The notes: generated from the letters alone by a model not told the origin. A stretch of 64,000 bases of DNA from Paenibacillus polysaccharolyticus (GCF_900102085.1 NZ_FMVM01000012.1:1-64000); one strand, 5' to 3'. Counted from the stretch's first letter, positions 1 to 9,848 are shown. Program-made: numbers and translations.

Positions 1-1883
1 ACGATTCCGCTTAATCCTACACCGGTTGCTCCCGTGGTCCCTGTTACTCCCGTACTACCGGTTACACCCGCCCCAGTAGCACCTGTTCCTCCTGTGACTC
101 CTGCACTTGCTAATAACGTATAATCCGGCGAGGTGCCCGGCGTTCCCGTTGGCGAGGCCACATTGGTGACATACGTACTACCATTGAATGTCACTACTTG
201 ACCGGCTGGATACGTCGGAGCTACTGCTGGGTCAAACGCGACGATTCCACTCAACCCTACACCCGTCGCTCCAGTTGTACCAGTAGCTCCTGTCGATCCT
301 GTAGCTCCTGTTGGTCCTGCTCCAGCAAGTAATGTATAATCTGGTGAACTTCCAGGTGTACCCGTTGGTGAAGCCAAATTGGTGATATACGTACTACCAT
401 TGAATGTGACCACTTGACCTGCTGAATACGTCGGGGCAACAGCCGGATCAAATGGTATAACTCCCTCTAAACCTATACCTGTTGCTCCGGTTGCTCCAGT
501 TGAGCCTGCTCCAGCAAGCAACGAATAGTCTGGTGAACTTCCAGGTGTACCCGTTGGCGCGGCGACATTCGTAATATATGTGCTACCATTAGACGTTACA
601 ATCTGACCTGCTGGATATGTTGGCGCTTGAGCAGGATCGAACGGTACAATCCCAGTGAGCCCCACACCTGTAGCGCCGGTAGCCCCCGTCGGTCCTGCAC
701 CAGCGATTAATGCATAATCAGGTGAACTTCCAGGCGTGCCTGTCGGTGAAGCGACATTGGTAATATACGTACTACCATTGAACGTCACCACTTGGCCTGC
801 TGAATACGTTGGCGCTTGAGCCGGGTCAAAGGTGATAGCACCGTTAAGGCCCACCCCAGTAGCTCCTGTCACTCCTGATGCAGCGATCAATGTATAGTCC
901 GAAGATGTACCCGGTGTCCCTGTCGGACCTGCTACACTGGCAATATAAGTACTGCCATTATAAGTAACCACTTGACCTGCAGCATATCCCGGCGCAAGCG
1001 CAGCATCAAAAGGAATAGCTCCAGAAAGTCCTACACCCGTTGCCCCGGTTGCACCTGTAGAACCAGCTGCAAGCAAAAGCGTGTAATCAGGTGAACTTCC
1101 AGGTAAACCTACCGGGCCATTTACGTTAGCCACAAAAAGACTTCCATCATAACTAACTACCTGGCCTTGCGCATAAGTTGATCCAGCTGCAGGATTAAAC
1201 GTTGTAATATTGTTTAACCCTACACCTGGAATTCCTGTCGCTCCTTGTGGTCCTTGTGGACCCTGCGGGCCTATAGGGCCGACAGCACCCGCAGCACCCA
1301 CAGAACCAGTTGGCCCTGCTGCACCTGTTGGACCAGTAGCTCCTCTTAATCCAGGAACTCCAGGGACCCCTGGTACGCCTGGAACACCGGGAGGACCTGC
1401 AGCACCTGTAATCCCCCCCGTACCGAAAGTCGTTGTGGCTCTGCTTAACGAGATAGATATGGAACGAATTAATCCGACTAACCGATCTTTTACTTCGGGA
1501 GGTACCTCCAAAAGCAATGTTAAACTTAACAAGTCATCCAACAGATTTTGCAAATTCCCTGCGAGATTAATTAAAGCAACAGGGATGACTTCAGAAGAAG
1601 CAATGGTCAGTTCTAATACAGCTTGAAGCTCCGCTTTTACCCCAGCTCGGAACTCAGATTCATTAACAAAAGTAAGTAATTGACGTAATCCGTTCTGCAA
1701 CGCAAGTATATTTGATGCACTCGGCTGACTAATTGCACCGGGAATGGTTACAGCAAGAGAACGAAGAATCGACTCATATTGCTCAAGTTCACTAGCTGTC
1801 ATGGGTATAAACGGCGAACCTGCCCGGAATGATCTCCCTTCCAAAAACGCTTTAATATTTACTCTTTTACGTCCATCGGACAT
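1..1883 (-). CDS. Collagen-like repeat surface protein (partial)
   Basis: The reading frame is open from the ATG at 1883 to the left edge, so the C-terminus is missing. A globular N-terminal segment of about 145 residues (start MSDGRKRVNI) has hydrophobic heptad-like stretches and resembles the preface domain seen before collagen repeats in Paenibacillus proteins. Gly-X-Y runs follow (about 1210-1430), then six near-identical units of roughly 57-65 residues. Each unit pairs a short Gly-X-Y stretch with a motif like APTYxAGQVVTFNGSTY, which resembles the compact aromatic fold of CBM5/12 chitin-binding modules. Such proteins usually form trimeric filaments on cells or spores. AGGAGG lies 12 bases before the ATG. 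The collagen-like call is secure; the CBM5/12 similarity is an inference from the pattern. Confidence 0.85.
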   Translation of the reverse strand, partial: MSDGRKRVNIKAFLEGRSFRAGSPFIPMTASELEQYESILRSLAVTIPGAISQPSASNILALQNGLRQLLTFVNESEFRAGVKAELQAVLELTIASSEVIPVALINLAGNLQNLLDDLLSLTLLLEVPPEVKDRLVGLIRSISISLSRATTTFGTGGITGAAGPPGVPGVPGVPGVPGLRGATGPTGAAGPTGSVGAAGAVGPIGPQGPQGPQGATGIPGVGLNNITTFNPAAGSTYAQGQVVSYDGSLFVANVNGPVGLPGSSPDYTLLLAAGSTGATGATGVGLSGAIPFDAALAPGYAAGQVVTYNGSTYIASVAGPTGTPGTSSDYTLIAASGVTGATGVGLNGAITFDPAQAPTYSAGQVVTFNGSTYITNVASPTGTPGSSPDYALIAGAGPTGATGATGVGLTGIVPFDPAQAPTYPAGQIVTSNGSTYITNVAAPTGTPGSSPDYSLLAGAGSTGATGATGIGLEGVIPFDPAVAPTYSAGQVVTFNGSTYITNLASPTGTPGSSPDYTLLAGAGPTGATGSTGATGTTGATGVGLSGIVAFDPAVAPTYPAGQVVTFNGSTYVTNVASPTGTPGTSPDYTLLASAGVTGGTGATGAGVTGSTGVTGTTGATGVGLSGI

Positions 1884-2022
1884 ACTTTAATCAATCCTCC
1901 TTAGACATCTTATTTTTCAATCTTATGAAGGAGGAGTTCAAAAATTATCTTGGACATTTTTTTGCGGACAAAAAAGGATACGACCTTGTTCCACGTTGAA
2001 CAAGATTAAACGGAATACTTCA

Positions 2023-2053
2023 ACAAAAAAACACCCTCTATCAGAGGGTGTTT
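2023..2053 (-). terminator. Terminator after resE
   Basis: The perfect hairpin ACACCCTCT / AGAGGGTGT with a short loop is followed on the minus strand by seven T. It lies 25-50 bases after the resE stop and closes the res operon. Confidence 0.85.
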
Positions 2054-2077
2054 CGGCACATTTTGTTTAAAATCAAC

Positions 2078-3562
2078 CTATTTCGAAGATTCTACCGGAA
2101 ATTGTAATATAAACTCCGTTCCTTCACCAAGCACACTATTGACATGAATCGTGCCCTGATGAGCATCTACGATGTTTTTTACGATCGCCAAGCCAAGCCC
2201 GGTTCCCACACTTTCTCCCCGAACGCGAGCTTTATCCGCTTTATAAAAACGTTCAAAAATAAAAGGCAGGTCTGATGTAGGAATACCCACACCCTGATCT
2301 TTTACACTCACTCTGGCAAAAGGAGCACGCAAGTTAGTGACAAGCTCAGCAGAAATTTTCACACTTTTACCAACAGGTGTATGTCTGAATGCATTATCCA
2401 GTAAATTCGTGAATACTTGCTCCAGCCTGTCTTCATCTGCTTGTTGAAGTGAGATCATCTGCTGTTTGCATTCGAATTGAAGTTGAATCCCCTGTTCCTT
2501 CGAGCGCACCATAAATTTGCGATAAATACGTTCGAGAAGTTCACCGAGTTCAACTTCCTTCATGTTCATGTCAGTATGCCCTGCATCCATACGGGCCAGA
2601 TCAAGTAAATCCTTGACCAGTCTACCCATCCGCAATGACTCATCGTGAATGACCTGAATCAGTTCTTCACTCTCTTCGGGCGATGTTGCCATCCCGTCAA
2701 GTAAAGCCTCGCTGTATCCCTGCATCATTGATAACGGTGTACGAATTTCATGAGATACATTAGCAACGAAGTCCCGGCGCATCTTCTCCATCTTCACTTC
2801 TTCGGTAACATCTCTCAAGACAGCCACCGCACCCCGTACCACACTATCTGCATACAAAGGGGCCATTTGAACAGACCATACTCCTTGTTGCACATGAACA
2901 TTGGAACTCTGGTCCCCACCTTGCTCCATCACCAGTCTGAATAAGGGTACAAGCGGTTCAGGAACATCACGGGACGGATTCGCAGAAGGATGACCATCCA
3001 AACCCTCATCCTCCTGAGCCCAGTCTAGAGCATACCAGGCCTGCATAATTTTCTCACCAGGCGGATTCGTCAAAATGACCTTGCCTTCACCATCAAAAGT
3101 AATCACGGCATCCGTCATGCTTCGCAGAACGCTCGCCAAATGTTCCTTCTCATGATTCAAATTTCGAATGGTATCTTCCAGTTGAACAGCCATGTGATTA
3201 AATGTATTTGCAAGTTCACCAATTTCATCATTGGTACGGAGAGAAAGTCTCGTGCCATAGTTCCCTTTACGGATGGCATTAGCTGCCTGAATTAATTGTT
3301 GCATAGGCTGTGTAATTTTGGTGAACAGAAATAATGCAAAAAACGTTGTTAGACTGAATCCAACAATGCAAATATAAGTAAACAGCCTTTTGATATCCCT
3401 AGATTCAGACTCAGCAAAGTTGGTATCGATATAGGGTAGCAGAAAGAGCCCCAGCGCAATCAGCACACAGCCCACAAGGCATATAATTGTAATCCATAAC
3501 TTTCCAACCAGTGATCTCCAGAAAGCAAAGTTATTTCGGTACTTCCAGTTTATAACCGACAC
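2078..3562 (-). CDS. resE: ResE sensor histidine kinase
   Basis: Membrane sensor kinase that partners ResD in redox and respiratory control. Visible in order: a transmembrane helix (about 20-45), a short extracytoplasmic segment, a second helix (about 65-85), HAMP linker, PAS-like region with the sequence TDAVITFDGEGKVILTNPPG, HisKA with the H-box HEIRTPL, and an HATPase domain with DQGVGI and GTGLGLAIVKN. The 494 aa are close to the usual ResE length. The gene overlaps the resD stop by about 30 bases. The GTG at 3562 has no clear ribosome binding site, so the true start may lie slightly downstream. Confidence 0.93.
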   Translation of the reverse strand: MSVINWKYRNNFAFWRSLVGKLWITIICLVGCVLIALGLFLLPYIDTNFAESESRDIKRLFTYICIVGFSLTTFFALFLFTKITQPMQQLIQAANAIRKGNYGTRLSLRTNDEIGELANTFNHMAVQLEDTIRNLNHEKEHLASVLRSMTDAVITFDGEGKVILTNPPGEKIMQAWYALDWAQEDEGLDGHPSANPSRDVPEPLVPLFRLVMEQGGDQSSNVHVQQGVWSVQMAPLYADSVVRGAVAVLRDVTEEVKMEKMRRDFVANVSHEIRTPLSMMQGYSEALLDGMATSPEESEELIQVIHDESLRMGRLVKDLLDLARMDAGHTDMNMKEVELGELLERIYRKFMVRSKEQGIQLQFECKQQMISLQQADEDRLEQVFTNLLDNAFRHTPVGKSVKISAELVTNLRAPFARVSVKDQGVGIPTSDLPFIFERFYKADKARVRGESVGTGLGLAIVKNIVDAHQGTIHVNSVLGEGTEFILQFPVESSK

Positions 3563-4247
3563 CCCACACGGTTGTTATCATCGCAGCCGATTCAGGTGAT
3601 ACCTTGTTCAGCTTCTCGCGAAGACGCTTCACATGGGTATCCACGGTACGAAGATCACCGAAAAATTCATAGTTCCATACATCCTTAAGCAATTCTTCTC
3701 TGGAGAAAACCTTATCTGGCGATGTTGCAATGTAATGCAACAACTCATATTCTTTAGGTGTCAAACTGATCTCTTCACCACCCGCAGTTACGCGGTGTGC
3801 ATCATGCTCAATAACAAGATGTGGAAATACAATATTGTTGCTTGAATTGCTTTCTTTGGAAAGATACGCCGTTGCCGAAGAGCGACGCAGAATAGCCTTC
3901 ACCCGGTAAATCACTTCACGCGGACTGAATGGCTTTACCACATAATCATCTGCCCCTACTTCAAAACCTTGTACACGGTTAATCTCTTCCCCTTTTGCGG
4001 TAAGCATTAATACAGGGGTAGATTTCACCTGACGAAGTCGGGTACACACTTCAACACCATCCATGCCCGGGAGCATAACATCCAGCAAAATCAGACCGTA
4101 ATCTCCGGCCGTTGCTTTACGAAGTGCTGTTTCGCCATCTTCTGCTTCATCAATTTCATAACCTTCTTTTTCAAGATACATTTTAAGCAGTCTGCGGATT
4201 CTTTCTTCATCATCCACGACCAATATACGATTCTCATGTTCTGACAT
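3531..4247 (-). CDS. resD: ResD response regulator (OmpR family)
   Basis: DNA-binding response regulator activated by ResE; in Bacillus it controls cytochrome biogenesis, anaerobic respiration and the resABC genes. The N-terminal receiver domain has the acidic pair (VVDDEE) and the phosphoacceptor Asp in LILLDVMLPGMDG. The C-terminal winged helix includes LTPKEYELLHYIA and ends in TTVWGVGYKLE, as in OmpR/PhoB proteins. The ATG at 4247 (MSEHENRIL) is preferred over a GTG two codons upstream because AAAGGGG precedes it at usable distance. It follows resC after a 138-base gap. Confidence 0.93.
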   Translation of the reverse strand: MSEHENRILVVDDEERIRRLLKMYLEKEGYEIDEAEDGETALRKATAGDYGLILLDVMLPGMDGVEVCTRLRQVKSTPVLMLTAKGEEINRVQGFEVGADDYVVKPFSPREVIYRVKAILRRSSATAYLSKESNSSNNIVFPHLVIEHDAHRVTAGGEEISLTPKEYELLHYIATSPDKVFSREELLKDVWNYEFFGDLRTVDTHVKRLREKLNKVSPESAAMITTVWGVGYKLEVPK

Positions 4248-4385
4248 GCCCACTCAAGCCCCTTTACAATACTCCTCATCACTTCTATTATGTTCGATCT
4301 TGCGAACAATATTTGAATACCCGTTTTACTGGAACGGATATATCATGAATTACCGTTGTTTTGCCACTACTTTTAACTGACTTTA

Positions 4386-5648
4386 CTAGTCTGCTCCAGC
4401 ATAGGAATGCAATCCTGCAATGATCAGATTTACACCAACCAGTGTAAACATAACAACCAGGAAACCGAGCACAGCAAGCCAAGCGGACTTCTGTCCCTGC
4501 CATCCTTTGGATAAACGCAAGTGCAAATACACACTATAATACAGCCAAGTGATCAGTGCCCACACTTCTTTAGGGTCCCAGCCCCAGAAACGACTCCAGG
4601 CAATTTGTGCCCAGATCATAGCAAAGATCAGAGCTCCCAGCGTAAAAATAGGGAATCCAATCGCAATAGCGCGATAACTGATCTCATCAAGGTCATCCGC
4701 GTCAATTCCGTTCATCATCGGCTGTAACGCTTGTCCAAGCGGTCTGCGTACAATTAAACGAATGATTCCATATAAGATCAGACCCGTAATGATTGACCAG
4801 ATGACTGTATTCAGCTTACGTCCTGCATTCACGCCATTCATCCATGAAGGCGTCTCAAGCAACGGCTCCTTCATTCCAAGGAACGGTTTCAAGCTCTCCA
4901 CTTCACTATTATATGGAGCAAAAATAGGAGGCATGCGATAAATCACTTTCTCTATTGTACTATTTTCTTCTCCCTTTGTGTCAATGGTGACTGTTTTCTG
5001 TACAAAAACGGCCTCATAACCGGATGCACGGAAGGCAAACACGGTTCCAATAAATCCGATCACCACAACGATGGTAATGAGCGTAAACTCCACCCAGCCG
5101 CGCTGACGACGAGAAGATTTGTCTTTTCCACTAAAATCAACGGTACGAAGCAGATACATAAATCCCGCAGCAAAACCTACTGCAAAAAAAGCTTCACCCA
5201 AGGCAGCCAGCGTAACGTGGATCTTCAACCAAATCGATTGTAATGCTGGAATCAATGGCTGAACTTCCTGTGGAAATACGGCTGCATATGCCATAATGAT
5301 AATCGTGAGTGGAAGTGCAAACAAGCCCAGCAGAGATTTGCGGTAAATTGCGTACACAACGATAAAGGCTACCATGATCATCATGGATAAAAAGGACATA
5401 AATTCGTACATATTACTTACCGGAATATGGCCTGCACCAATCCAGCGGGTTACAAAGAAAACCAAATGCGCTGCCAACGCGACCGTAGATGCGATAAACG
5501 CCCGTTTACCCCAACGATTCAAATGATCGATCGGATCGCGGTTACTCCATTTCTTGCCCATGACGGCCACTGCATATAATAAAAACGCAGCACAATACAG
5601 AAAAAAAGATACGATAAATGCGTCGCTGCTGAAATCCAGTATATTCAT
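4386..5648 (-). CDS. resC: ResC/CcsB cytochrome c biogenesis protein
   Basis: Multi-pass membrane protein of the CcsA/CcmC heme-handling family, the partner of ResB in system II cytochrome c maturation. The tryptophan-rich heme motif WGWDPKEVWALITW lies near residues 350-370 and is flanked by several hydrophobic helices and conserved His residues. The start overlaps the resB stop (ATGA), so the two genes are translationally coupled. At 420 aa, with a central extracytoplasmic insertion of about 70 residues, it matches the Gram-positive ResC form. Confidence 0.93.
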   Translation of the reverse strand: MNILDFSSDAFIVSFFLYCAAFLLYAVAVMGKKWSNRDPIDHLNRWGKRAFIASTVALAAHLVFFVTRWIGAGHIPVSNMYEFMSFLSMMIMVAFIVVYAIYRKSLLGLFALPLTIIIMAYAAVFPQEVQPLIPALQSIWLKIHVTLAALGEAFFAVGFAAGFMYLLRTVDFSGKDKSSRRQRGWVEFTLITIVVVIGFIGTVFAFRASGYEAVFVQKTVTIDTKGEENSTIEKVIYRMPPIFAPYNSEVESLKPFLGMKEPLLETPSWMNGVNAGRKLNTVIWSIITGLILYGIIRLIVRRPLGQALQPMMNGIDADDLDEISYRAIAIGFPIFTLGALIFAMIWAQIAWSRFWGWDPKEVWALITWLYYSVYLHLRLSKGWQGQKSAWLAVLGFLVVMFTLVGVNLIIAGLHSYAGAD

Positions 5649-7318
5649 GCTTGGTTCCCCCCGTTATCCAACGACTTCTCATCCACTTCCAGATTCATCT
5701 GTTTCAAAATGCCAGCAACTTCTCGTCTGAAGCCGAACCAGTTTTTGTTGGTATGCCCGCCAAGCGTAATACGCTCATCGTCAAACCGAATCCAAATGCG
5801 GCGATGATGCCAGTAAAAGCCCATGACAAGACCCAGCATGACAATGCCTGCCCCTACCCATACAAAAGGCATCGCTTTGTCCACACGTATATTCAGGTAG
5901 CTTACCGATTGAATAAGATCTACCTTGTCCATACTGTCGACCTCCAGTTGTAATGGAAGTTCCCCTCCTACAAGCTGGCGGTTGATTGCATCCTGTTGAA
6001 AACGTTGCTTGTCAATTTGTTTGGCAAAATATAAGTATTGAATCCCCTTCTCTGGCAGATCCGGACCTTCAATATGAAAAAGAAATGCAGGTGCATTGGG
6101 TGAAGGTGATTTTGATTTTGGTGCTCCCTTATCATCCAGAGCAAAATCCATAAATTTTTCTTTCACCGTCAATGTATATGGTCCTGCCTCAAAGGTGCGT
6201 TGTGTGTCCATCATGTCAATCTTCAAAGAACCGTATACTTCACCCGTTTTCACATTGACCAGATCCGGTGTCACCGAGCGAATCGTCGGGGTTAGATCAT
6301 AGTCAAACTGGTATGCCTTAAGACCTTGGTAATTCAGTGGCTGGTTCACCCGTACGTCATGTCTTGCAACCTCTGCAAGCTGAGGTTTTTTGGAGAGATC
6401 CGAACAATCGGCTGTGCATTCGTACAAAACAACCTTGGTTTCAAACAACTTGGGAACTGTTTTATTCAAATTTTTGAACTGCTCAGGAACCTCGTCGTCA
6501 CTATAAAACTCCACATTAAACTTCTCATTTTTCAGATACATGGACGTGTTTGGAATTTTTTTAATTTCCCCTTCGGGAAAAGCAACATGTTCGTCCAGAT
6601 TCAGACCTGGAAGTCCGCGAGCGAGTACAGCGAGCAGAAAAATAATAAGTCCGATATGAATCACATATGGACCCCAGCGGCTAAAACGTTGCTTCTCCGC
6701 AAGCAAAGCATCCCCTTGTGTGTGAACACGATATCCTTTCTTACGAAGCGGCGTAACCGCTTTCTTAATCCACTCTTCAGGTGCCTCTTCAATAGAACCT
6801 TGATACACAAGTCGCTGCCGCGTCAGGAATTGCAGATGTTTCCGTATCCGCTGCTTGTTCAGCGCTTTGTACAGTGGAAGCACACGATCCAGACTACAGA
6901 TCACAAGCGATGCTCCGATCATCACCAGCAGTAGAATAAACCACCAGGATTCATATGTATGAGACAGTCCGAGAAGATAATAAATATGGCCTAACTGACC
7001 ATAGGTTTCTTTGTAATAAACCGAAGGATCAATATTCAGAAATGTACTTTCTTGCGGGTAGATCGTACCTAGCATGGAACCAACGAGCGTGAGCACAATC
7101 ATATAAACTGCAATTTTGACAGATGAAAAGAAATTCCATATGCGATCAATAATATTGGGATTACTTCGCTGTGAACGCCGAGCCATCCCATCATAACGCA
7201 TCTCTAACACTTCATTCGATTGAGCGGTTTCCTCCAGAAGCGGCTTACCACACGCCTCGCACAATACGGTTCCTACCGGATTCTGATGACCACACTCACA
7301 TTTCGTATTTTGGAACAC
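5645..7318 (-). CDS. resB: ResB cytochrome c biogenesis protein with zinc-ribbon head
   Basis: Membrane protein that, with ResC, forms the system II heme ligation complex. After the N-terminal segment come helices near 70-95, 120-145 and 210-235, a large extracytoplasmic domain, and a final helix near 480-500. The first 30 residues carry a Cys pattern (CECG ... CEACG) typical of a small zinc ribbon, which classic Bacillus ResB lacks. GTG start with AGGAGG eight bases upstream. It follows resA after 14 bases and overlaps resC. Confidence 0.92.
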   Translation of the reverse strand: MFQNTKCECGHQNPVGTVLCEACGKPLLEETAQSNEVLEMRYDGMARRSQRSNPNIIDRIWNFFSSVKIAVYMIVLTLVGSMLGTIYPQESTFLNIDPSVYYKETYGQLGHIYYLLGLSHTYESWWFILLLVMIGASLVICSLDRVLPLYKALNKQRIRKHLQFLTRQRLVYQGSIEEAPEEWIKKAVTPLRKKGYRVHTQGDALLAEKQRFSRWGPYVIHIGLIIFLLAVLARGLPGLNLDEHVAFPEGEIKKIPNTSMYLKNEKFNVEFYSDDEVPEQFKNLNKTVPKLFETKVVLYECTADCSDLSKKPQLAEVARHDVRVNQPLNYQGLKAYQFDYDLTPTIRSVTPDLVNVKTGEVYGSLKIDMMDTQRTFEAGPYTLTVKEKFMDFALDDKGAPKSKSPSPNAPAFLFHIEGPDLPEKGIQYLYFAKQIDKQRFQQDAINRQLVGGELPLQLEVDSMDKVDLIQSVSYLNIRVDKAMPFVWVGAGIVMLGLVMGFYWHHRRIWIRFDDERITLGGHTNKNWFGFRREVAGILKQMNLEVDEKSLDNGGNQA

Positions 7319-7332
7319 AAGTAGACCTCCTG

Positions 7333-7860
7333 TCAGGGCTGCTTCGCCAGCTGTGAGATTTGAGCGTCAAGTGTGTCCAAATCCAATTGCCCGATATGAA
7401 TCGTGGAGATTTTTCCCGTTTCAGATACGAAAAACGTTGTTGGCATCGGAGAGATCCCATAGTCTCGAACGGAGTTTTTATCCCGGTCTAACATAATCGG
7501 AAATGTAACACCCACCTGCCGTACAAAATTATCTACCGTCATCTGATCTTCTCCAACGTTGATTCCAACAAATTGCACACCTTTATCTTTCCATTTGTCA
7601 GCCTGCGCTTGAAGAGCAGGCATCTCTTTCACACAAGGCTCACACCATGTGCCCCAAAAATTGATAACCATCGCTTTTCCTTGATACTCATCAGACGTAT
7701 GAACTTGACCATCCAGGCCCAGCAGTTCAAAAGAAGGGGCTTGATCCCCTTCCTTTGGCTTGCCATTCGAGCCGGATACCGATGTTGTAATCGCGTATCC
7801 ACCCAACACCAGGATCAAGCACAAAATAACGATTTGCACCGTTCTTCTTGATTTTCCCAT
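7333..7860 (-). CDS. resA: ResA thiol-disulfide oxidoreductase
   Basis: Extracytoplasmic, membrane-anchored thioredoxin-like protein that reduces the heme-binding cysteines of apocytochrome c. A single N-terminal signal-anchor helix (about 9-27) precedes an AhpC/TSA-thioredoxin fold with active site WCEPC (Cys73 and Cys76) and a cis-Pro region (SPMPTTFF). Its 175 aa equal the usual ResA length. First gene of the res operon; ATG start after a GGGGAG ribosome site. Confidence 0.95.
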   Translation of the reverse strand: MGKSRRTVQIVILCLILVLGGYAITTSVSGSNGKPKEGDQAPSFELLGLDGQVHTSDEYQGKAMVINFWGTWCEPCVKEMPALQAQADKWKDKGVQFVGINVGEDQMTVDNFVRQVGVTFPIMLDRDKNSVRDYGISPMPTTFFVSETGKISTIHIGQLDLDTLDAQISQLAKQP

Positions 7861-7935
7861 GTGCTGCTCCCCTTTAAAGTGACGATATTATTGATTTGCC
7901 TTCTTGTTATAGAAACTGTGAACACTCTATGAACA

Positions 7936-7941
7936 ATTATA
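7936..7941 (-). promoter_or_regulatory. Probable -10 box of the res operon
   Basis: A perfect TATAAT on the minus strand lies about 75 bases before resA, in the only sizeable gap upstream of the operon. No good -35 box is visible 17 bases upstream. Just downstream is an 11-base-spaced repeat of TGTTCA, a layout used by OmpR-family regulators such as ResD. Autoregulation is an inference. Confidence 0.45.
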
Positions 7942-7994
7942 GCGAATTTCGTCACAAATCTGCGGCGGTTTTATGAAAATTATGTGTCCTCACA

Positions 7995-8744
7995 TTACCT
8001 TTTTTTCATTTTTTTGGCGGGTTCCGATTTTGCGAGCGTAATCAGATTGTTAACTTCCTCTTTGGTCAGATTACGTGTCAGCCCTCTTTTCAGATTTTGC
8101 AGCAAAATGCCTCCAAACGAAATCCGCTTCAGACGTGTTACCGGATGATTGATTGCCTCAAACATACGCCTTACCTGACGGTTTCGTCCCTCATAAATCG
8201 TAATCGAAATAACAGCCTCATTGTTTGCTGTGTCCACATCTTTGTACTCGACCTCTGCTGGCGCTGTCATACCATCTTCAAGCATAATTCCAGTTTTGAG
8301 CTTTTCCAATTCCGTACCATGTGGTACACCTTTAACTGTTGCCAGATACGTTTTGGGTACGTGATGTTTAGGATGCGTCAGCAAGTGCGCAAATTCGCCA
8401 TCATTGGTCAGAATAAGCAGCCCTTCGGTATCATAATCAAGACGTCCTACCGGATAAACACGTTCCTTAACGCCTTTCAGATAATCCGATACGATTTTCC
8501 GGCCTTCCGGGTCTGATGCGCTTGTAATAACCCCTTTAGGTTTATTCAGCATCAAATACACTTTTTTCTCACTGCGGATCGATTTTCCATTGACCGTAAT
8601 GATATCCTCTTCGGGGTTTGCTTTCGTACCCAGTTCGGTTACGACCTCCCCGTTAACTTCCACTTTGCCGGACAGGATCAGTTCCTCACTCTTGCGGCGG
8701 GATGCAATGCCTGCCTGCGCGATAATTTTTTGTAATCTTTCCAT
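7995..8744 (-). CDS. rluB: RluB-type 23S rRNA pseudouridine synthase
   Basis: RsuA/RluB-family pseudouridine synthase, expected to modify a uridine in 23S rRNA helix 89. An N-terminal S4 RNA-binding domain (MERLQKIIAQAGIASRRKSE) is followed by the catalytic domain with GRLDYDTEGLLILTNDG, where the Asp of GRLD is the nucleophile, and the C-terminal motif EGRNRQVRRM. The ATG at 8744 gives the canonical N-terminus; an ATG at 8753 is also possible, as AGGTGA lies just before it. Same place as ypuL/rluB in B. subtilis. Confidence 0.93.
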   Translation of the reverse strand: MERLQKIIAQAGIASRRKSEELILSGKVEVNGEVVTELGTKANPEEDIITVNGKSIRSEKKVYLMLNKPKGVITSASDPEGRKIVSDYLKGVKERVYPVGRLDYDTEGLLILTNDGEFAHLLTHPKHHVPKTYLATVKGVPHGTELEKLKTGIMLEDGMTAPAEVEYKDVDTANNEAVISITIYEGRNRQVRRMFEAINHPVTRLKRISFGGILLQNLKRGLTRNLTKEEVNNLITLAKSEPAKKMKKR

Positions 8745-8880
8745 GTTTGTCATGTCACCTCACACTAATGATACCCATCCAACCGGGAAATCACAAGGAT
8801 TATCCAATGTTTTTGTGAACGTTCGAGCTTTATCGCTAATTTATGCGTTGTAGAACAGATATTTTATAGTCTCGATATAC

Positions 8881-8937
8881 AAAAAAAGCTTACCCTCGCC
8901 ACGGCTGATTTCGTTCAGACCACGCAAAGGTAAACCC
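8881..8937 (-). terminator. Terminator after the serine protease gene
   Basis: A long imperfect stem (GTTTACCTTTGCG with GGCGAGGGTAAGC, with G-U pairs) is followed by seven T on the minus strand. It lies 30 bases after the protease stop codon and separates that gene from rluB. Confidence 0.7.
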
Positions 8938-8966
8938 TTATCATCTATTTAATTCGTAGTTCATTT

Positions 8967-9785
8967 CTAATTCGCAATTTTGCCTGCCACCACAACCGGC
9001 TTTTTCGCTGGAACAGCTGCTTCTTTCACAAATGTCTGCAATGTCTTTGAAGAAATAAAATAAGTCCGTCCACCATATACAAATGTCATCATGCCAATGA
9101 CCTGTTTATTCTGATCAAGCACTGGTCCACCTGAATTGCCTTGAGCCATTGCTTTGACGATGCTTCCAATGCCTACTTTTCCCGGTACTTCACTCGCCAG
9201 AGCACTAAATACCCGACTCTTCGCTATAGTGTTGTATGTCAAAGGAAAATCATCATCTAATATGACAAGATCTCCCGATGGGTTTTTAGGAAATCCAATA
9301 GTATAAACAACCTGATTGTCCCTCGCATCAGCAAACTTCACCGGTTCAGCGTCAATCGGTTTGTCCAGCTTGAGTAAAGCCATATCCGTTACAGAATCAG
9401 TTTTAACAATTTTAGCTTTAACCGCCTGATTGAGCGCACCTGGGCTCGCAACCGTCAAAGTCCCTTTATCTCCGCCAGACAGCTCAGCGAATTCCTGAAC
9501 AACATGGTAATTGGTTAATACTTCATCTTTCGATATTAGAATCGAAGTTCCCACGTCATAATAAACCATATCCGGTTCATTTGCTTTAACCAAACGCACA
9601 TTAACAACCGGAAAAGAATCGGCCGTAGTCGCCATTTGAGCACGTAATGATTTGTCAAAATAACCTGTAAAATGAATCGTCTGTTCAGCTTGAGCACCTG
9701 CTAACCCTGTCGAACCTGCAAGCATCGTTATAGCGAGCATACTTGTCAACCCGTAACGGAGCATTCGTTTCCAACTCTTCTGCAT
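8967..9785 (-). CDS. Secreted trypsin-like serine protease
   Basis: An N-terminal signal peptide (LTSMLAITMLAGSTGLAGAQA) is followed by a chymotrypsin/HtrA-like protease fold. The catalytic triad is readable as His in LTNYHVV, Asp in TDMALLKLD and Ser in GNSGGPVLD. There is no PDZ domain, so it is a short stand-alone protease rather than DegP or HtrA. The 272-aa product is probably exported or wall-associated. Its substrate cannot be read from the sequence. It sits between spmB and rluB, where B. subtilis has no such gene. Confidence 0.85.
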   Translation of the reverse strand: MQKSWKRMLRYGLTSMLAITMLAGSTGLAGAQAEQTIHFTGYFDKSLRAQMATTADSFPVVNVRLVKANEPDMVYYDVGTSILISKDEVLTNYHVVQEFAELSGGDKGTLTVASPGALNQAVKAKIVKTDSVTDMALLKLDKPIDAEPVKFADARDNQVVYTIGFPKNPSGDLVILDDDFPLTYNTIAKSRVFSALASEVPGKVGIGSIVKAMAQGNSGGPVLDQNKQVIGMMTFVYGGRTYFISSKTLQTFVKEAAVPAKKPVVVAGKIAN

Positions 9786-9848
9786 GTCTCACTCTCCTCC
9801 GTTATTATTCTAGCATAACTAGTATATCGGTAGGAAAGGAGTAATAGT

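Noticed and set aside
4290..4320. Terminator between resC and resD
   Set aside because: The small inverted repeat GTTCG...CGAAC has no T run in the direction of transcription.
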